This document shows positions 1 through 9,622 of a stretch of DNA of 64,000 nt, in pieces (the first letter of the stretch is position 1; every line of letters starts with the position of its first letter). The notes below the pieces were generated by a model, which had not been told where the DNA came from, did no database searches, and saw only the letters and a list, made by a program, of their open reading frames with translations. The stretch covers positions 1-64,000 of the forward strand of contig NZ_QGGO01000009.1 of the NCBI RefSeq assembly GCF_003148625.1, given 5' to 3'. A program made the translations under genes and the position numbers. Origin of the DNA: Arcicella aurantiaca. Lineage in GTDB: Bacteria; Bacteroidota; Bacteroidia; Cytophagales; Spirosomataceae.

Positions 1-321
1 CAAGCAAAAATGGACTTTATTGAGTATGATGGAACATTAGATTTCTTTGCTAAACCTCGTAATAATACCCAAAAGTCAAACCAAAAATTTATGCCTGATG
101 AGGCTAAAAAAATGGCAAAAAAAAGACCCATTATTGAAACGGTTATTGGACTTCAAAAGGGTGTTTTAGACTTAGAACATACTCGCCATAGGTCGGCTTT
201 AAATGCTTTTACTCATATGTTGGCGGCTATGTGTGCCTACTCTTTTTATCAAAGAAAACCAAAAGTTTCTATTCAGACTCATAAAGCTTTGAAGCAATAT
301 AATGGATTGATAGCCGCTTGA
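1..321 (+). CDS. IS982-family transposase, C-terminal fragment (cut by window edge)
   Basis: The frame is open from base 1 to the TGA at 319-321, so this is the C-terminal part of a gene that starts left of the window. The visible residues contain a basic KKRPIIE segment followed by LEHTRHRS and an aromatic-rich tail, the typical end of IS982-family DDE transposases (full length about 290 residues). It would catalyse cut-and-paste movement of its IS element. The stop codon overlaps the first codon of the open frame of the truncated sensor kinase downstream, so the element lies against or inside that gene. The family call is from recognition of the HTRHRS block; whether the whole transposase is intact cannot be seen here. 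Confidence 0.85.
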   Translation, partial: QAKMDFIEYDGTLDFFAKPRNNTQKSNQKFMPDEAKKMAKKRPIIETVIGLQKGVLDLEHTRHRSALNAFTHMLAAMCAYSFYQRKPKVSIQTHKALKQYNGLIAA

Positions 322-345
322 AATCTGAAAAGTTCACGTTGTTGT
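1..345 (+). mobile_element. Right end of an IS982-type insertion sequence
   Basis: The transposase reading frame ends at 321, and clear kinase-type sequence (membrane helix, then dimerisation helix) resumes by about 345. The right end of the element must therefore fall roughly between 290 and 345. I could not identify the terminal inverted repeat because the left end is outside the window. The end coordinate is approximate. Confidence 0.6.
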
Positions 346-2000
346 TAGTTATTATTGGAAGTTATCTGATATATTATCGGCAGCGTGTCAATAAAAATCA
401 ATTGACCCGACAATTACTTTTTGAACAAAAAGAAGCAGAACGTTTAGCTACTTTGAATGAACTAAAAACTCGCTTTTTTACCAATATTTCTCATGAATTC
501 CGTACTCCGCTGACTTTGTTGGTAGGTCCAATTGATGATTTGCAAAAGAAATATCCTCAAGAAAATATCATTGCCCTTATGCAGAGAAATCTCAAAAGGC
601 TACAAATTCTCATCAATCAGTTACTCGATTTGTCGAAATTGGAAGCAGGAGAAATGAAAGCTTCCTTACAAGATGTCAATTTATCGCTTTTTTTCGAGCA
701 TATTTTTGCCTCTTTTGAATCGTTAGCCCAATCAAAATTTATTATTTTCAATCATTCTCAAAGTCATTTACATCAATTAGGAAGGTTTGACCTTGATAAA
801 TTAGAAAAAATAATAATCAATTTATTGTCTAATGCTTTCAAATTTACGCCCAAGAATGGTCGTATCATTGTGAGAGTAGATTATAAAGTAATTGGTGAAA
901 TTGGGCAACTTTTTATCCGTGTTCAAGACTTTGGAATGGGTATTCCAACAGAAAGATTACCACATATTTTTGACCGTTTTTACCAAGTTGACGACAGTAA
1001 TCAACGTCAACACGATGGTACAGGAATAGGTTTGGCATTGGTGAAAGAATTAATCAATTTACTTGATGGCGAAATACAAGTCAGTAGTCGTTTAGGTGAA
1101 GGCACAACATTTGAATTAGCATTGCCTTTTGTGGCAACAAAAATGATTGAAAATGAATTGGAAAAAACAAATTCTAAGACCGCAACTATTTTTGAGACAG
1201 AGTTTACTAATAAATCAATACAAAGAAAAATCATAGAAACTGATGGGCAAAATATCATGCTTATCATAGAAGACAATGCCGACTTACGTAATTATATTGG
1301 AAGTTTTTTTGAGTCTAAATATCAGTTAATAATGGCAGTTGATGGAGTAGAAGGTTTGCGAAAAGCTATTGAATATATCCCTGACATAGTGATTTGTGAT
1401 TTAATGATGCCGAATTTAGATGGCTTGGAGTTCTGTGAAAAACTGAAAAATGATGAGAGAATAAATCATATTCCAGTGATTATGCTCACGGCAAAAGCTA
1501 CTTTGGCAGATAAATTGGTAGGTTTGGGAAAAGGAGCAGATGATTATTTATCAAAACCTTTTAATCGTGAAGAATTGACTGTTAGAGTTAATAATTTGGT
1601 GACTCAGCGACAATTAATGAGAGAGAAGTTTACGCTCCTTGCTTCAGATAATACTCAAGTTGAAAAGATAATAAAAGAGTTGACGATAGATGATTTGTTT
1701 ATCCAAAAAGCGAAAAATATTATTGATAAATATCTCGATAAAAGTGAGTTTGATGTTGACACTTTTGCCAATGAAATGACTCTTTCGAGTGTGCAATTAC
1801 GAAGAAAATTAAAAGCAATTACCAACCAAACAGTAACAGAATTTGTTAGAAATTATCGTTTAGAAATTGCGGCTGATAAACTTCAAAAAGGTTTCGGTAG
1901 TGTTTCAGAAATTGCCTATCAAGTTGGTTTTGATAGTTTGCCATATTTTTCAAAAGTATTTTTGGAACGATACGGAAAAACGCCTTCTGATTGGAAGTGA
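318..2000 (+). pseudogene. 5'-truncated hybrid two-component sensor (HisKA-HATPase-REC-AraC HTH)
   Basis: The frame encodes, in order, one membrane helix (about residues 7-20), a HisKA domain with phospho-acceptor His59 in SHEFRTPLT, an HATPase domain (N box NLLSNAFKF near 168-176, G boxes DFGMGIP and GTGIGLAL), a receiver domain with Asp361 in CDLMMPNLDG and Lys413, and a C-terminal AraC-type DNA-binding domain (about 460-560). This is the cytoplasmic half of a Bacteroidota HTCS regulator, which normally carries a large periplasmic sensor before the helix and often controls a polysaccharide locus. That sensor is absent. The open frame begins at a TTG inside the transposase stop region, so the IS982 element appears to have removed or separated the 5' half. 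The remnant could be expressed from an IS promoter, but it would have no ligand sensor. The other half may lie left of the window. Confidence 0.8.
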
Positions 2001-2043
2001 TTACCCAAAAATACTCAGCAACCAACAAATGTTATTTTTGAGT

Positions 2044-2079
2044 AAAAAGCAGGCATTTCTATAAGATGCCTGCTTTTTT
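2044..2079 (+). terminator. Rho-independent terminator after the sensor kinase remnant
   Basis: A perfect 13-bp stem (AAAAAGCAGGCAT at 2044-2056 and its complement at 2066-2078) ends in a T run. It sits 44 bp after the kinase stop and before the glycerate kinase gene. Confidence 0.85.
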
Positions 2080-2155
2080 ATTGCCCTTTGTTTCATAAGA
2101 AATTTCAAACTCCTTCGCTTTTTGAGTATTATTGTGAAACGTAATTTTTCCTTAA

Positions 2156-3298
2156 ATGAAAATTTTAATTGCTCCAGATAAATTTAAAGACGCCCTCAGT
2201 GCGGGAGATATTTGTACTTGCCTTGAAAAAGGAATTTTAACAACTTTCCCCGAAGCAAAATGTATTTTATTACCTCTTGCCGACGGTGGAGAAGGCACTT
2301 TAGAAAGTCTCAATACCAATCTGAAAGGAGAATTTATCAAGGTTGAAACCTTCGACCCACTTCAAAGAGCAATTTCAGCAACCTATCTTTTTGTCGAAAA
2401 AACAAAAACGGCAATCATAGAAATGGCTCGTGCTTCGGGTATTGAATTGTTGTTGTCACAAGAACGTAATTGCTTCAAAACCAGTAGCTACGGCACAGGT
2501 ATTCTCATTAGTGATGCTATTCAGAAAGGAGCGAAAGAGATTACTTTAACTGTTGGAGGAACTGCCACTAACGATGCAGGAATGGGTATTGCTTCGGCTT
2601 TAGGATTCAATTTTTTAGATGAAGATGAACAGATTTTAGAACCAATCGGTGAAAATTTGATAAAAGTAAAAAAGGTTGAAACTGCTAATGTTTTAAGTGA
2701 ATTATCGAGTATAAAATTCACGATTGCAACCGATGTTACCAATCCTTTTTATGGTGAAAGTGGGGCTGCTTATGTGTTTGCAAGACAAAAAGGAGCTGAC
2801 GACGAAGGAATTAAATATTTAGATAAAGGACTAAAAAACTTTGCGGAGGTTTTAGAAAATCAATTCAAACAAAACCCGCAAAATTTGATTGGCAGTGGAG
2901 CAGGAGGAGGGGTTTCGGGTGGATTGTCGGTTTTACTGAATGCTAAAATTATCTCTGCTGCTTCATGGATTTTAGAAATCAACAATACGGAAGAACTCCT
3001 CAAAAACACTGATATTTTAATCACAGGAGAAGGAAAAGTCGATAGCCAAACATGGGATGGAAAACTGATTTCTCAACTTTTAGACAAAGCCAATCAAGCA
3101 AATGTACCTGTAATTATCATTTGCGGAACGCTACAAGATATTCCAACTGTTGCCAAACAAGAAGGTATTTTATACGCTACATCAATTTTAAATGCTCCGA
3201 TTTCTTTGGAACAGGCTTTGAAAGAAACGCCTCAATTAGTGGAGAATCAGGGAGTGTTATTGGGAAGACTTTTGAGGAAAATACCCCGAGAGTTCTAA
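2156..3298 (+). CDS. Glycerate kinase (GarK/GlxK family)
   Basis: This 380-residue protein phosphorylates glycerate with ATP and feeds it into lower glycolysis; members of this family usually form 2-phosphoglycerate. Family hallmarks are the N-terminal APDKFKDALSA (residues 6-16), PLADGGEGTLES (about 40-51) and the glycine-rich GGTATNDAGMG (about 134-144). A second glycine-rich stretch, GSGAGGGVSGGL, lies near residue 245. The length matches the family. The ATG at 2156 is the first in frame, and the N-terminus aligns with known members. The gene stands alone: terminators lie before it (2044-2079) and across its stop codon (3278-3316). The exact product isomer cannot be decided from sequence. 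Confidence 0.93.
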   Translation: MKILIAPDKFKDALSAGDICTCLEKGILTTFPEAKCILLPLADGGEGTLESLNTNLKGEFIKVETFDPLQRAISATYLFVEKTKTAIIEMARASGIELLLSQERNCFKTSSYGTGILISDAIQKGAKEITLTVGGTATNDAGMGIASALGFNFLDEDEQILEPIGENLIKVKKVETANVLSELSSIKFTIATDVTNPFYGESGAAYVFARQKGADDEGIKYLDKGLKNFAEVLENQFKQNPQNLIGSGAGGGVSGGLSVLLNAKIISAASWILEINNTEELLKNTDILITGEGKVDSQTWDGKLISQLLDKANQANVPVIIICGTLQDIPTVAKQEGILYATSILNAPISLEQALKETPQLVENQGVLLGRLLRKIPREF

Positions 3299-3316
3299 AA
3301 CTTTCGAGGTATTTTT
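3278..3316. terminator. Bidirectional terminator hairpin overlapping the glycerate kinase stop
   Basis: An imperfect stem pairs AAAATACC...CGAGAGTT (from 3278) with AACTTTCGAGGTATTTTT (3299-3316). It lies between convergent genes and has A and T runs on its two sides. The TAA of the kinase (3296-3298) falls in the loop. Confidence 0.7.
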
Positions 3317-3335
3317 GAAATAATGGCTACTTTAA

Positions 3336-3833
3336 CTAATCTTTTTTCTCAATTTTAGCGTCAGAAATTATTTCATCCGTTATCGCCTTCATCTTATCTC
3401 TGAAGGCAGGCATATATTTCGTCATCATAATTTGCATTGTTTCTTGCTGAATAGTGGGCTGACTTTCAATCATTTTCTGTCCAGTTGGTGTTTTGTAAAA
3501 TGCCAATAAATCCTTTACTTCATTGTCGCTAAAATTTCTTTCATAGATACCTGTCATTTCATTTTCCATGAAGGATTTAGTCATTTCTCTACTTGCATCC
3601 ATTACTTTCCGCATCATTGCATCCATTTTTTTTGTTTGTAGAGAATCCTTCATCACAGGATTTGATTTCATTTGATTTTTCATCATCGGAATTATTGCAT
3701 CATAAGCTCCACTCATCATTTTTTCGATTTGCATCGACTTTAATAATTCTTTAATATTATCCTGTTTGCTCTGTGTAAAACCTACCAATGAATTGCTTAA
3801 AAGTATGGCGATTACTAAAAAAGTTTTTTTCAT
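3336..3833 (-). CDS. DUF2059 domain protein, exported
   Basis: A 165-residue protein with a clear signal peptide (KK followed by a hydrophobic stretch, cleavage near VGFTQ-SK at about residue 21). The mature part is a methionine-rich, mostly helical domain ending in the typical DUF2059 pattern FSDNEVKDLLAFYKTPTGQKMIE, where a short helical segment ends in a TP-G-K turn. The function of this family is unknown; it is common in periplasmic proteins of Bacteroidota and Proteobacteria. The gene converges on glycerate kinase and is divergent from the helicase-nuclease gene 178 bp away. No operon partner is visible. Confidence 0.8.
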   Translation of the reverse strand: MKKTFLVIAILLSNSLVGFTQSKQDNIKELLKSMQIEKMMSGAYDAIIPMMKNQMKSNPVMKDSLQTKKMDAMMRKVMDASREMTKSFMENEMTGIYERNFSDNEVKDLLAFYKTPTGQKMIESQPTIQQETMQIMMTKYMPAFRDKMKAITDEIISDAKIEKKD

Positions 3834-4010
3834 AACGATTTAAAAATTTGAATTGATTTGTGAAATGTGACTAAATTACGCTCGTAGTGACAGGGTTTTC
3901 CTCTCAAAACTCTTCACACAAACATATATTAATTCAATAACTTTACAAAATCAATATCATTTAGGTTTATTAAACGGTAATTTCGCCTTAGAAATCAATA
4001 AATACCCACA

Positions 4011-7000
4011 ATGCAATCACCAAAATTTAAAATATATTCGTCTTCTGCTGGCTCTGGAAAAACCTACACCCTTGCGAAGGAATACATCAAATTAGCTTTA
4101 AAAACGACTTCTCCTTGGTATTTTAACCATATTTTGGCGGTGACTTTTACCAAAAAAGCATCACAAGAAATGAAGGAGCGTATCCTGAAATACCTCAAAC
4201 AATTTGCCAGCACTGACCCTCAAGAAATTGAAGAATCGGAAGGTATTTTTCAGCAAATTTTAGCAGAATTAAAAGAAGAAGGAATCAATATTGATGAATG
4301 GACTTTGCGTGATAGAGCCAATAAAACCTTCAAGCACATTATCCATGAATATGCCAATTTCTCGGTTTCTACCATTGACTCTTTTGTGCAGAGAATTGTG
4401 GCAGCTTTTACCGAAGAATTGGGTTTTCCGTTCAATTTTGAGGTAAATCTTGATTCGGACGTTCTGTTGGATGGTGCGGTTGAGCAGTTATTTCAAAAAG
4501 TAAATACTGAAAATTTTGAGCAAATTACAGAAGCAATCCAAAGTTTTGCGATGGAAAAAGCCAATGATGGAAAATCATGGAATGGCTTGCCAAGTGAATT
4601 GGCGTCTTTTGGTAGAAGTCTTTTGTCTGACCAATTTCAGGCTTCAGTAGAATCTATTGCTGAATTGCAACCCGCTGATTTTCTACTGATTGAAAAGAAT
4701 TTGAAGGAGTATTGCGAATACATTGAAACCAAAGTAAAAACGATTTCCAATGTAGCTTCGGAGGCAATCTATGACGCAAATTTGGATATTGATGATTTTT
4801 ATTACTCGAAAAATGGCGTCGGAGCGTATTTCCAAAGATTACAATATCAAGATATTTTTTACAAAGCAAATTCTTATGTGAACAAAGCTTTAAATGAAAA
4901 TATGTGGTATTCTAAAACGCAAAAGAAAGATATTGCTGCCAGAATTGACGGCATTGCGGACGAACTACGCCTTTATTTAGAAGAAATTGCTAAAATTCAT
5001 GAAGCTGAAAAACCTAAATATGTCCTTTTTCAAGAAGTAACAAAACAACTTAAAAAATTGGCTTTATTGAGCCAATTAAAAAAGGAAATTGCTGATATAC
5101 AGAATGATACGGGACAAATTCATATTTCGGAATTTAACCGTAAAATCTTGGAAATTGTGATGACTGAGCCAATTCCGTTTGTGTATGAGCGTTTGGGCGA
5201 AAAGTATAACCACATTTTGATTGACGAATTTCAAGATACTTCCACTTTACAATGGCATAATTTCTTGCCTTTGGTTGAAAATTCTTTAGCAAACGGACAC
5301 TTTAATTTAGCCGTTGGCGATGCAAAACAGTCTATTTATCGGTTCAGAGGTGGTGAAATGGAATTGATTGTGCATTTACATAAAGAGGATTTGGAACAGT
5401 TGGTGGTTGGTCATGAAGACAATGATTTTTTGGTGGAACGTTACGCAAGTATTCGTCCGTATCTAAAACCCGAAAATCTCACAACCAATTATCGAAGTTC
5501 AAAAGAGATTATCAAATTCAATAATGATATTTTTCAGTTTATCAAAGAATCGCCTGATAATGAGTCTGTTGCTCCGATTTTGCCAAAGGTTTACGATGAA
5601 CATTTTGCTCAAAAAATTCCGAATAATCCAAAGTCGGGTGGACACGTGGAAATTGACTTTTTGACAGGCGACGGAGAAGACGAATTAATGTTTAGCCGTA
5701 TTTTGGAATTGATAGATGAAAGTTTGTCTGCGGGATATTCTTACGAAGATATTGCGGTACTTTGTCGCAAAAATCAGCACGCTCGTATTGTTGCCAATTC
5801 TTTAAAAGATGCAAATATTCAAGTTATTTCTTCCGATTCTTTGAATTTGAACTTTTCGGAGGCAGTAAATCTCACAATGGCTTTGATGAAAGTTATTCAA
5901 AATCCAGAAAATATCTTAGCCAAATACGAAGCTATTTATCTGTTCTATCGTGTTGTTTTACAGAAAATACCTAATACTGAAGATAATCAAATTATTAAGC
6001 AATCTATTGAAAATAATGATGTTAATGAGTTTTATAAATTGATTGAGAAACAAGGGTATTTGTTGAGTTCATTCAGGCTACAACAAATGGCGTTGTATGA
6101 AGTTGCCGAAAAAATTATCAATACTTTTCATCTTTTTGAACATCATAAGGAATTAGATTTTTTATTCAGATTTTTAGATGTGGTGCTTGATTTTCAGACG
6201 AAGAAAAGTACACACCTTACCGATTTTTTACAATTTTGGGAACAGAAAAAAAACGTACTTTCTATTTCTACGCCCGACGGACAAAATGCCGTAACTGTTA
6301 CGAGTATTCATAAATCAAAAGGTTTGGAATATCCTGTGGTTATTATTCCGTATTGCGACTGGACGATGGATACGAATTTATATTCTGAGATTTGGGCAAA
6401 TCTACCAATAGCAGATGAACTCAAACCCAATGTAGAAACGGCTCTTAAAACTGCTCCATTGCGAGTTTCCAATAAATTGGCAGAAACGCCAATTGCTCCA
6501 CAATTTCATGCAGAAAAAGAAAAGACTTTTTTAGAAAGTTTAAATATGCTTTACGTTGCTTTGACCCGTCCAACCGACCGTCTGTATCTTATCGTCAAGC
6601 AAGATACCTTTAAATTTGACAAAACGGTTGGCAATCAATTGTATCGTTTTGTGGGTTGTCCGCCTATTGAAAAAGGGGAACGACATATCGAAATTATTAG
6701 TCAAGGAGAAAATAAACGCATCAGTAATAAACCCAAAAAGGTGGAGCAAGTTATTGAAATTGATGCGGTTATGAGTTCTGAAAGAAGTAATACAATTAAA
6801 TTGAGACATTCAGCAGAACGTCTTTTTGATATTGAAACTTTTGAGAAAAGCCGTGATTATGGTAATAAAATCCACAATACTTTTGCCAAAATCAGAACCA
6901 TCTCTGATGTTGATTTTGCCTTGCAAGAATCACTCAGAGAAGGTTTAATTGTTGATACTGAATTAGAAGATATTAAAGCAAGTATTCTGAAAATCATCAA

Positions 7001-7292
7001 CTTGGAGAAAATTAAGCCCCTTTTTGAGGTTTCACAAGACTTGGTGAAAAATGAAAGAGAAATTTTAATGCCCAAAGGAAATCCACTGCGTCCAGACCGT
7101 GTGGTGAGATTAAAAGACCGAATCGTTATTTTAGATTATAAAACGGGTTCAAAATCTGATTCTCATAAAACGCAAGTTCGTCAATACATGAACATTTACC
7201 GAGATATGGGACATAAAAATGTAGAAGGTATTTTGGTGTATTTGGAGGGCGATGATGTTGTACCTGTTTTGGAGATTGGTAGCGGCGAATAG
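4011..7292 (+). CDS. AddA/RecB-like UvrD-family helicase with C-terminal RecB nuclease domain
   Basis: This 1093-residue protein is predicted to unwind and resect double-strand DNA ends for recombination repair. A Walker A motif SSAGSGKT lies at residues 11-18, motif II IDEFQD has Asp405, GDAKQSIYRFRGGE (motif III) lies near 440, and SIHKSKGLEYPVVI (motif V) near 765. The C-terminus carries a PD-(D/E)XK nuclease signature with D1042-Y-K1044 followed by Q...Y. This layout is that of Bacteroidota AddA or RecB-type proteins; the AddB partner is not next to it. The ATG at 4011 leads straight into the motif I strand. The last residues (SGE and the TAG stop) are encoded by a palindromic repeat that is amplified with the gene's 3' end just downstream, so the native C-terminus has probably been changed by a few residues. 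Confidence 0.92.
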   Translation: MQSPKFKIYSSSAGSGKTYTLAKEYIKLALKTTSPWYFNHILAVTFTKKASQEMKERILKYLKQFASTDPQEIEESEGIFQQILAELKEEGINIDEWTLRDRANKTFKHIIHEYANFSVSTIDSFVQRIVAAFTEELGFPFNFEVNLDSDVLLDGAVEQLFQKVNTENFEQITEAIQSFAMEKANDGKSWNGLPSELASFGRSLLSDQFQASVESIAELQPADFLLIEKNLKEYCEYIETKVKTISNVASEAIYDANLDIDDFYYSKNGVGAYFQRLQYQDIFYKANSYVNKALNENMWYSKTQKKDIAARIDGIADELRLYLEEIAKIHEAEKPKYVLFQEVTKQLKKLALLSQLKKEIADIQNDTGQIHISEFNRKILEIVMTEPIPFVYERLGEKYNHILIDEFQDTSTLQWHNFLPLVENSLANGHFNLAVGDAKQSIYRFRGGEMELIVHLHKEDLEQLVVGHEDNDFLVERYASIRPYLKPENLTTNYRSSKEIIKFNNDIFQFIKESPDNESVAPILPKVYDEHFAQKIPNNPKSGGHVEIDFLTGDGEDELMFSRILELIDESLSAGYSYEDIAVLCRKNQHARIVANSLKDANIQVISSDSLNLNFSEAVNLTMALMKVIQNPENILAKYEAIYLFYRVVLQKIPNTEDNQIIKQSIENNDVNEFYKLIEKQGYLLSSFRLQQMALYEVAEKIINTFHLFEHHKELDFLFRFLDVVLDFQTKKSTHLTDFLQFWEQKKNVLSISTPDGQNAVTVTSIHKSKGLEYPVVIIPYCDWTMDTNLYSEIWANLPIADELKPNVETALKTAPLRVSNKLAETPIAPQFHAEKEKTFLESLNMLYVALTRPTDRLYLIVKQDTFKFDKTVGNQLYRFVGCPPIEKGERHIEIISQGENKRISNKPKKVEQVIEIDAVMSSERSNTIKLRHSAERLFDIETFEKSRDYGNKIHNTFAKIRTISDVDFALQESLREGLIVDTELEDIKASILKIINLEKIKPLFEVSQDLVKNEREILMPKGNPLRPDRVVRLKDRIVILDYKTGSKSDSHKTQVRQYMNIYRDMGHKNVEGILVYLEGDDVVPVLEIGSGE

Positions 7293-7620
7293 CATTCGCC
7301 ATTTTGGTTTAATTTGGAGGGCTATGATGTTGTACCTGTTTTGTAGATTGGTAGTGGCGAATAGTATTCGCCATTTTGGTGTATTTGAAGGGCGATGATG
7401 TTGTACCTGTTTTGAAGATTGGTAGCGGCGAATAGCATTCGTCACTTTGGTTTATTTGGAGGGCGATGATGTTGTACCTGTTTTGTAGATTGGTAGTGGC
7501 GAATAGCATTCGCCATTTTGGTTTATTTGGAGGGCTATGATGTTGTGCCTGTTTTGTAGATTGGTAGTGGCGAATAGCATTCGTCATTTTGGTATTTCGG
7601 CGAATGCTATTTGCCACTAC
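7230..7620 (+). repeat. Five tandem 71-72 bp copies of the helicase-nuclease 3' end plus a palindromic repeat
   Basis: Units run 7230-7300 (inside the gene), 7301-7372, 7373-7443, 7444-7514 and 7515-7585, then a partial start and an inverted arm at 7599-7620. Each unit holds about 50 bp that in copy 1 encode the gene's final residues (GDDVVPVLEIG), followed by a palindromic block, GTAGYGGCGAATAGCATTCG. Copies differ by a few substitutions and one extra A in copy 2. The last block and the inverted arm at 7599-7620 can form a long hairpin. The palindromic core resembles that of the 138-bp repeats at 9902 and 24129. Confidence 0.95.
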
Positions 7621-7630
7621 ATTATTTTAT

Positions 7631-7673
7631 AATCAAAAAGGCGATAGATTCTGAATCTATCGCCTTTTTGATT
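7631..7673. terminator. Bidirectional terminator between helicase-nuclease and yidC
   Basis: A perfect 20-bp stem pairs 7631-7650 with 7654-7673, with only a 3-base loop and T runs at either end. It separates the convergent helicase-nuclease and yidC genes. A second 12-bp imperfect hairpin follows at 7675-7686/7696-7707. Confidence 0.88.
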
Positions 7674-7765
7674 TAACGAAGTTAGCCTTCAAAACGCTGA
7701 CTTCGTTGTTATCTATTAGCTTATTGGAAAAACCAATTTTCTAATAACTAATTTCTAATCACCAC

Positions 7766-9622
7766 TTATTTCTTCTTTTTCTTTCCCGTTTCTTCTTGTT
7801 GAGCCTTTTGAGCTTCTTCAACCGCTTTCATTTGCTTCGAGATATATTCAGAGAAACGAGATTTCTTAACACCGCCTGCGGCAATTTTCTTACGATTTTC
7901 GTCCAAAATTGCTTTGATTTTATCTTCATCAACAAACTTACGAATACCAATTTGTTGTAAAATCGTTACAATGTTTGAAACGAAATAATAGAAACTCATA
8001 CCTGCTGGTAAAGAGTTCATCACAAACATGAAAATAACAGGAGTAACATACGCCATTTTCTTCATGTCAATTGGTTGTCCTGTTTGGTCAGGCGTATTTT
8101 GGTTGTTATAATAACCATAAGCAATACTTGAAACCGTCATCAATAAAGTAAATAAACTGATATGATTTCCGTACAATGGAATGCTAAATGGTAAAGTAGC
8201 AATCGAGTCAAAAGTTGAAAGGTCATTTGCCCATAAAAACGACTCCTGACGTAAGTTAATTAAGTTCGGGAAGAGCATAAATACAGCCATCAAAACAGGC
8301 ATGGTTGCTAAAACAGGAATACAACCACTCAATGGGCTCACACCAACTTCGCCGTACAATTTCATTTGAGCTTGTTGTTGTTTGGCTGCGTCGTCACCGA
8401 TTTTCTCTTTAATTGCGTTTAATTCTGGTTGCAAAATTCTCATTTTTGCCATACTTACATACGACTTATATGTAAGAGGTAAAAGGGCAAATTTGATAAT
8501 TAATACCAAAGCAATAATCAACAAACCGTAGTTAGAGAAAACAGTTTCTAAAATATTAAATAATGGAACGAAAATGTAACGAGTAATTGGTAAGAAAATA
8601 TCATAACTCAATTTTACGTTTTTCCCAAAACCAGGAGCAACGTTTTTGATGATGTTATAATCATTTGGACCAAAATACCATTGAAAATTCCCTTTACCTG
8701 CTTTTAAACCCGCTAAATCCAAATCCATATTAGCACGGAGCGTTTTAATATTTACAGAATCTTGCTCGTTAGCAGTTCCGAATATCTGTGCTTTTAGTAT
8801 TGGCTCATTTTTAGTAATAAAACTCGACAAGAAGTATTTTTTCTTGAAAGCAACCCATTTCAATGGTTGGTCTAAAGTAGCATCTTTTGCTCCTGTTGGC
8901 GTTTCAGCAAGTTGGTCGAAATTTTCACCGTCATTTAATAAATAATTGACCGTTGCTTTACGGTTTTCGTTCAAATCTTTTTCAGTTGGACGAACATTTT
9001 CTAACCAATTCAACTTAACAGATTCATTTTTCAAGATTCCGTTTAAGCCTGTTAATTTCAAATCGTTATCCAATAAAAAACCTGAACCTGCTAATGAATA
9101 TGATTGTTCAACAGATTGTCCGTTTGCTAATTGCAAAGTAAAAACCACTTTTTCTGTTTTACCTTCTGCCACTGTTCCGCCAACTGATGAAGTGTTGAAG
9201 TATAATTTATTCAAATCAACATTTCCTTTAGTCGTTGGTAATTCAAGGGAAATTTTATCAAAAGCTTCATCAAAAATTACTAAAGGGTCATTTTTTTGTT
9301 CTGCAAATGTGTTGTAAGTTTTATAGTTTTTCAACAAAACCTGCTTTACACGTCCACCCTGTGTTGAGAAAGTAACTTTTATATCTTTATTCTCTAATAC
9401 AACATCTTTTGGTGTTCCAATTGCTGCCGATGCAAAATCTCCTGCGGCAGATTTTAAGGCATTTGAATCTGGGGTTGCTACTTTTTGAGGAGTGGCAGAA
9501 GCTTGAGTCGTTTTGGCTTTGTCTTGTGGTTTCTCTGGTTCAATCTTTGGAGCAAAGAAAAATTGATAACCCAGCAACATTGCCATTATCAATACTAACC
9601 CCGTGACTTGATTTCTATCCAT
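7766..9622 (-). CDS. yidC: Membrane protein insertase YidC
   Basis: YidC inserts and folds inner-membrane proteins, alone or with the Sec translocon. The protein opens with MDRNQVTGLVLIMAMLLGYQF, the conserved first membrane helix of Bacteroidota YidC, then a large periplasmic beta domain (about 60-350). The core helices follow (YIFVPLFNILETVFSNYGLLI, MPVLMAVFMLFPNL, MAYVTPVIFMFVMNSLPAGMSFYYFVSN), with a lysine-rich tail ending KKKKK. I chose the ATG at 9622 because family members begin at MDRNQ; the frame stays open to an upstream ATG at 9673, which would add 17 residues. Length from this start is 618 residues, normal for the phylum. In many Bacteroidota yidC follows pyrG directly; here about 3.1 kb with two opposite-strand genes separates them. 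Confidence 0.97.
   Translation of the reverse strand: MDRNQVTGLVLIMAMLLGYQFFFAPKIEPEKPQDKAKTTQASATPQKVATPDSNALKSAAGDFASAAIGTPKDVVLENKDIKVTFSTQGGRVKQVLLKNYKTYNTFAEQKNDPLVIFDEAFDKISLELPTTKGNVDLNKLYFNTSSVGGTVAEGKTEKVVFTLQLANGQSVEQSYSLAGSGFLLDNDLKLTGLNGILKNESVKLNWLENVRPTEKDLNENRKATVNYLLNDGENFDQLAETPTGAKDATLDQPLKWVAFKKKYFLSSFITKNEPILKAQIFGTANEQDSVNIKTLRANMDLDLAGLKAGKGNFQWYFGPNDYNIIKNVAPGFGKNVKLSYDIFLPITRYIFVPLFNILETVFSNYGLLIIALVLIIKFALLPLTYKSYVSMAKMRILQPELNAIKEKIGDDAAKQQQAQMKLYGEVGVSPLSGCIPVLATMPVLMAVFMLFPNLINLRQESFLWANDLSTFDSIATLPFSIPLYGNHISLFTLLMTVSSIAYGYYNNQNTPDQTGQPIDMKKMAYVTPVIFMFVMNSLPAGMSFYYFVSNIVTILQQIGIRKFVDEDKIKAILDENRKKIAAGGVKKSRFSEYISKQMKAVEEAQKAQQEETGKKKKK

Noticed and set aside
1867-2064. 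Plus-strand open frame overlapping the kinase AraC domain
   Set aside because: It is an out-of-frame reading of well-conserved HTH coding sequence and ends in the terminator.
7149-7617. Minus-strand open frames across the tandem repeats downstream of the helicase-nuclease
   Set aside because: They are open only because the 71-72 bp unit has few stops in that frame. They translate the same repeat over and over and resemble no protein.
7230-7620. CRISPR-like array
   Set aside because: Units are contiguous, with no unique spacers, and copy 1 lies inside the coding end of a gene. No cas genes are present.
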